A DNA stretch of 31,271 nt from CAZDAM01 sp964503595 (GTDB lineage Bacteria > Muiribacteriota > UBA6191). The stretch spans positions 1 through 31,271 of the forward strand of contig CAZDAM010000030.1 in NCBI GenBank assembly GCA_964503595.1, written 5' to 3'. Positions 29,450-31,271 of the stretch are shown here, one piece after another. The notes beneath the pieces were generated by a model. The model saw only the letters and a list, made by a program, of their open reading frames with translations. It did not search any database and had not been told where the DNA came from. The position numbers and the translations under genes are program-made. Position 1 is the stretch's first letter. Each line of letters begins with the position of its first letter.

Positions 29450-31271
29450 ATGCAAAAACAGAATGAAATGATTTTGAATCTCGGCCTGCTTCTGGTGGTT
29501 CTGGTCGCAGTGAACCTGATTTTTTCGAAGGTTCCTGTCAAAATGGATATCACTGAAGATGGTCTTTATTCCCTCTCGGAGGGAACGAAAAAAATTCTGG
29601 GTAATCTGGAAGATACCGTGCGGGTCAAATTTTACTTTACCCGTTCCGCGGAATCCGCTCCGATTCAGTTCAAAGCCTATGGGCAGAGAGTTCAGGAGTT
29701 CTTGCAGGAATACGTGGATGCTTCTTCGGGCAAGATTGAGCTTGAAGTCTATGATCCCCGTCCCGACACCGAGGATGAGGAATGGGCCATCAAGTACGGT
29801 CTTCAGGCAGCCCAGCTGCCGACCGGGGAGAACTTCTTTCTGGGAGCGGCTTTTCTGTCTGCCAGAGGAGAAGAATCCGTACCTTTGTTCAATCCTCAAA
29901 GAGAACCTCACCTGGAATATGACATCACCCAGAAAATTTCCCAGATTCGTTCTACCGGACGTAAAACGGTAGGAGTTCTCAGTGGTCTGGAAGTGTTCGG
30001 CAATAATGCCCTGCCATTTCAGATGCCAGGACAGCCGGCTCCAAGGGAAGACTGGCAGTTTGTACGCGAACTGAAGAAAACCTGGGATGTCCAGAAAATC
30101 GAAATGGCTGCCACCGAGCTCCCTCAGATGGATCTTCTGGTGGTGATTCATCCTCCCCAGAACCTCTCCGAGGCGATGCAGTATGCTTTGGATCAGTATG
30201 TCCTTTCAGGAGGGCGCCTGGTTGTTCTGGTGGATCCTTCCGCGACTTCAGAAGGTATGATGAGCCAGTCCAAATCCTCGGATCTGGGCAGACTTCTTCG
30301 TAAATGGGGGGTTGCCTATGACAAGGGTCAGGTTGTGGCCGATTTTGAAAATACCCTTCAGGTCAATTCCCCAAGGGGTGTGATTCAGTATCCGGTCTGG
30401 ATGAATCTGACGGATGCCAATATGGCAGAAGGCCAGGTTCCGGTTCAGGAGCTGGAAAGCCTGATGTTTATCGAGTCGGGCTCTTTGGGGGCCATCCAGG
30501 GCGCTACGGGCATTGAGTTCATTCCGTTGGTCAAGACCTCCAAAAGCTCCGGGAACATCACGGCATCTGAACTGATGGGTGAGGATCCCACGAAAGTTCT
30601 GAGGGCCATTCGTCCGGGAGAGCTGGAACAGGTTGTTGCAGCCATGGTGAGGGGCAAATTCTCCTCGGCTTTTGATTCCCGACCGGCATCCGTGAGTATG
30701 ACGGGTCCGCATCGGGTCGAGGCGGATTCTTCCAATACGGTGCTGGTGATTGCAGATACCGATTTTCTGTTTGATCGTTACAGTGTGCGTCGTCTCAATC
30801 TGCTGGGTCAGTCGATGATGACAGCCATCAATGATAATCTGACTTTTCTTCAGAACGCTGCGGAGTTCATGCTGGGGGATGAAAACCTGATTTCGATTCG
30901 CTCCAGAGGACGTTCCCAGCGCCCATTCGAGAGGGTTCTGGCAATGCAGAAAGATGCCCAGCTGAAATGGAAGGAAAAGGAAGAAGAACTGAACCAGAAA
31001 CTTGAGGAAGTGCAGTCCAGAATCAATGATCTGCAGAACCATAAAGTGGAAGGGGGCCGGGTTGTACTTTCCCGTGAGCAGATTTCCGAACTGGAAAAGC
31101 TCAAGGAAGCCGAAAGACAGGCCCGTCAGGATCGCCGTGAGGTTCGCAAGAAGCTTCGGGAAGATATTGAATCCACCGGGCGCAGGCTCGCGATTCTGAA
31201 TGTGTTTTTGCTGCCTTTTCTGGTGGGGCTGTTTGGTGCCATGAGAGTATGGAGCCACTCCAGCCGGGGAG
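29450..31271 (+). CDS. GldG-like ABC-transporter auxiliary membrane protein (3' end outside the window)
   Basis: The frame from ATG 29450 (AGGAGA just upstream, 9 bases after the permease stop) is open to the last base, giving 607 residues without a stop. An N-terminal membrane helix (about 8-25) is followed by DITEDGLYSLSEGTKKILGNLEDTVRVKFYFT, the opening of the GldG / ABC_transp_aux domain. A long periplasmic region includes GRKTVGVLSGLEVFG, MDLLVVIHPPQNLSEAMQYALDQYVLSGGRLVVLVDP and ADTDFLFDRY. Near the window end come a coiled coil (about 500-580, KEKEEELNQKLEEVQSRIND) and a second membrane helix (LAILNVFLLPFLVGLFG). This architecture is standard for GldG. The protein is a partner of the ATPase and permease in envelope export or assembly. 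Confidence 0.9.
   Translation, partial: MQKQNEMILNLGLLLVVLVAVNLIFSKVPVKMDITEDGLYSLSEGTKKILGNLEDTVRVKFYFTRSAESAPIQFKAYGQRVQEFLQEYVDASSGKIELEVYDPRPDTEDEEWAIKYGLQAAQLPTGENFFLGAAFLSARGEESVPLFNPQREPHLEYDITQKISQIRSTGRKTVGVLSGLEVFGNNALPFQMPGQPAPREDWQFVRELKKTWDVQKIEMAATELPQMDLLVVIHPPQNLSEAMQYALDQYVLSGGRLVVLVDPSATSEGMMSQSKSSDLGRLLRKWGVAYDKGQVVADFENTLQVNSPRGVIQYPVWMNLTDANMAEGQVPVQELESLMFIESGSLGAIQGATGIEFIPLVKTSKSSGNITASELMGEDPTKVLRAIRPGELEQVVAAMVRGKFSSAFDSRPASVSMTGPHRVEADSSNTVLVIADTDFLFDRYSVRRLNLLGQSMMTAINDNLTFLQNAAEFMLGDENLISIRSRGRSQRPFERVLAMQKDAQLKWKEKEEELNQKLEEVQSRINDLQNHKVEGGRVVLSREQISELEKLKEAERQARQDRREVRKKLREDIESTGRRLAILNVFLLPFLVGLFGAMRVWSHSSRG

Noticed and set aside
1..31271. CRISPR arrays, tRNA/rRNA genes, prophage or toxin-antitoxin and defence cassettes
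   Set aside because: I looked for regular spaced repeats, tRNA-like cloverleaf ends and phage or defence protein families on both strands and saw none that could be supported.

Overview
This 31 kb window comes from a Gram-negative (diderm) bacterial chromosome. The evidence is Na+-translocating NADH:quinone reductase genes, signal peptides, a lipoprotein, and an envelope ABC transporter of the Gld type. The gene mix is Nqr plus ApbE, a long NADP-type isocitrate dehydrogenase with a C-terminal extension, sucCD, a GldA/F/G-like exporter, and a two-component protein with an excisionase-like N-terminus. That mix is compatible with a PVC-group, spirochaete or related lineage, but I cannot fix the phylum from sequence alone. 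Most of the window is ordinary, densely packed core DNA with frequent gene overlaps of a few to about 95 bases.

Layout. 1-4.5 kb: end of nqrB, then nqrC-D-E-F, a strong terminator, and apbE, the flavinyltransferase that loads FMN onto NqrC. 4.5-7.2 kb: an HTH-receiver regulator behind a near-consensus promoter, facing a two-gene minus-strand unit (a degenerate alpha/beta-hydrolase-like protein and a receiver-like/HATPase/cNMP-binding protein). 7.2-7.9 kb: a leader-rich region with a palindrome and a 61-codon ORF behind an ideal ribosome binding site. 7.9-14.5 kb: malQ, a CvpA-like membrane protein, a small membrane protein on the other strand, topoisomerase III, and a radical SAM protein with a large unrecognised N-terminal region. 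14.5-17.3 kb, minus strand: icd, a secreted protein with a BamE-like end, and a DciA-like protein, as one overlapping operon from a consensus promoter. 17.4-21.8 kb: a large exported helical-repeat protein, then sucC-sucD and a terminator. 21.8-22.5 kb: a decayed IS3-family end abutting a truncated membrane-protein remnant. 22.5-25.4 kb: a serine beta-lactamase-fold hydrolase, rlmN and a SAM methyltransferase. 25.5-26.7 kb: an accessory island, consisting of a secreted protein with a possible Cys-His-Asp papain/transglutaminase-like triad beside a decayed IS256-family transposase. 26.8 kb to the end: a lipoprotein, a structured intergenic region that may encode a small RNA, and a three-gene Gld-like ABC transporter running off the window.

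How the genes work together. The nqr-apbE block is a complete maturation-plus-enzyme set for sodium-motive respiration, apart from the off-window nqrA and most of nqrB. icd and sucCD give two TCA-cycle steps. No tRNA, rRNA, CRISPR array, prophage or obvious defence cassette was found. The parts least explained by known families are the N-terminal half of the radical SAM protein, the secreted C/H/D protein next to the IS256 remnant, and the hairpin-rich region at 27.43-27.76 kb.
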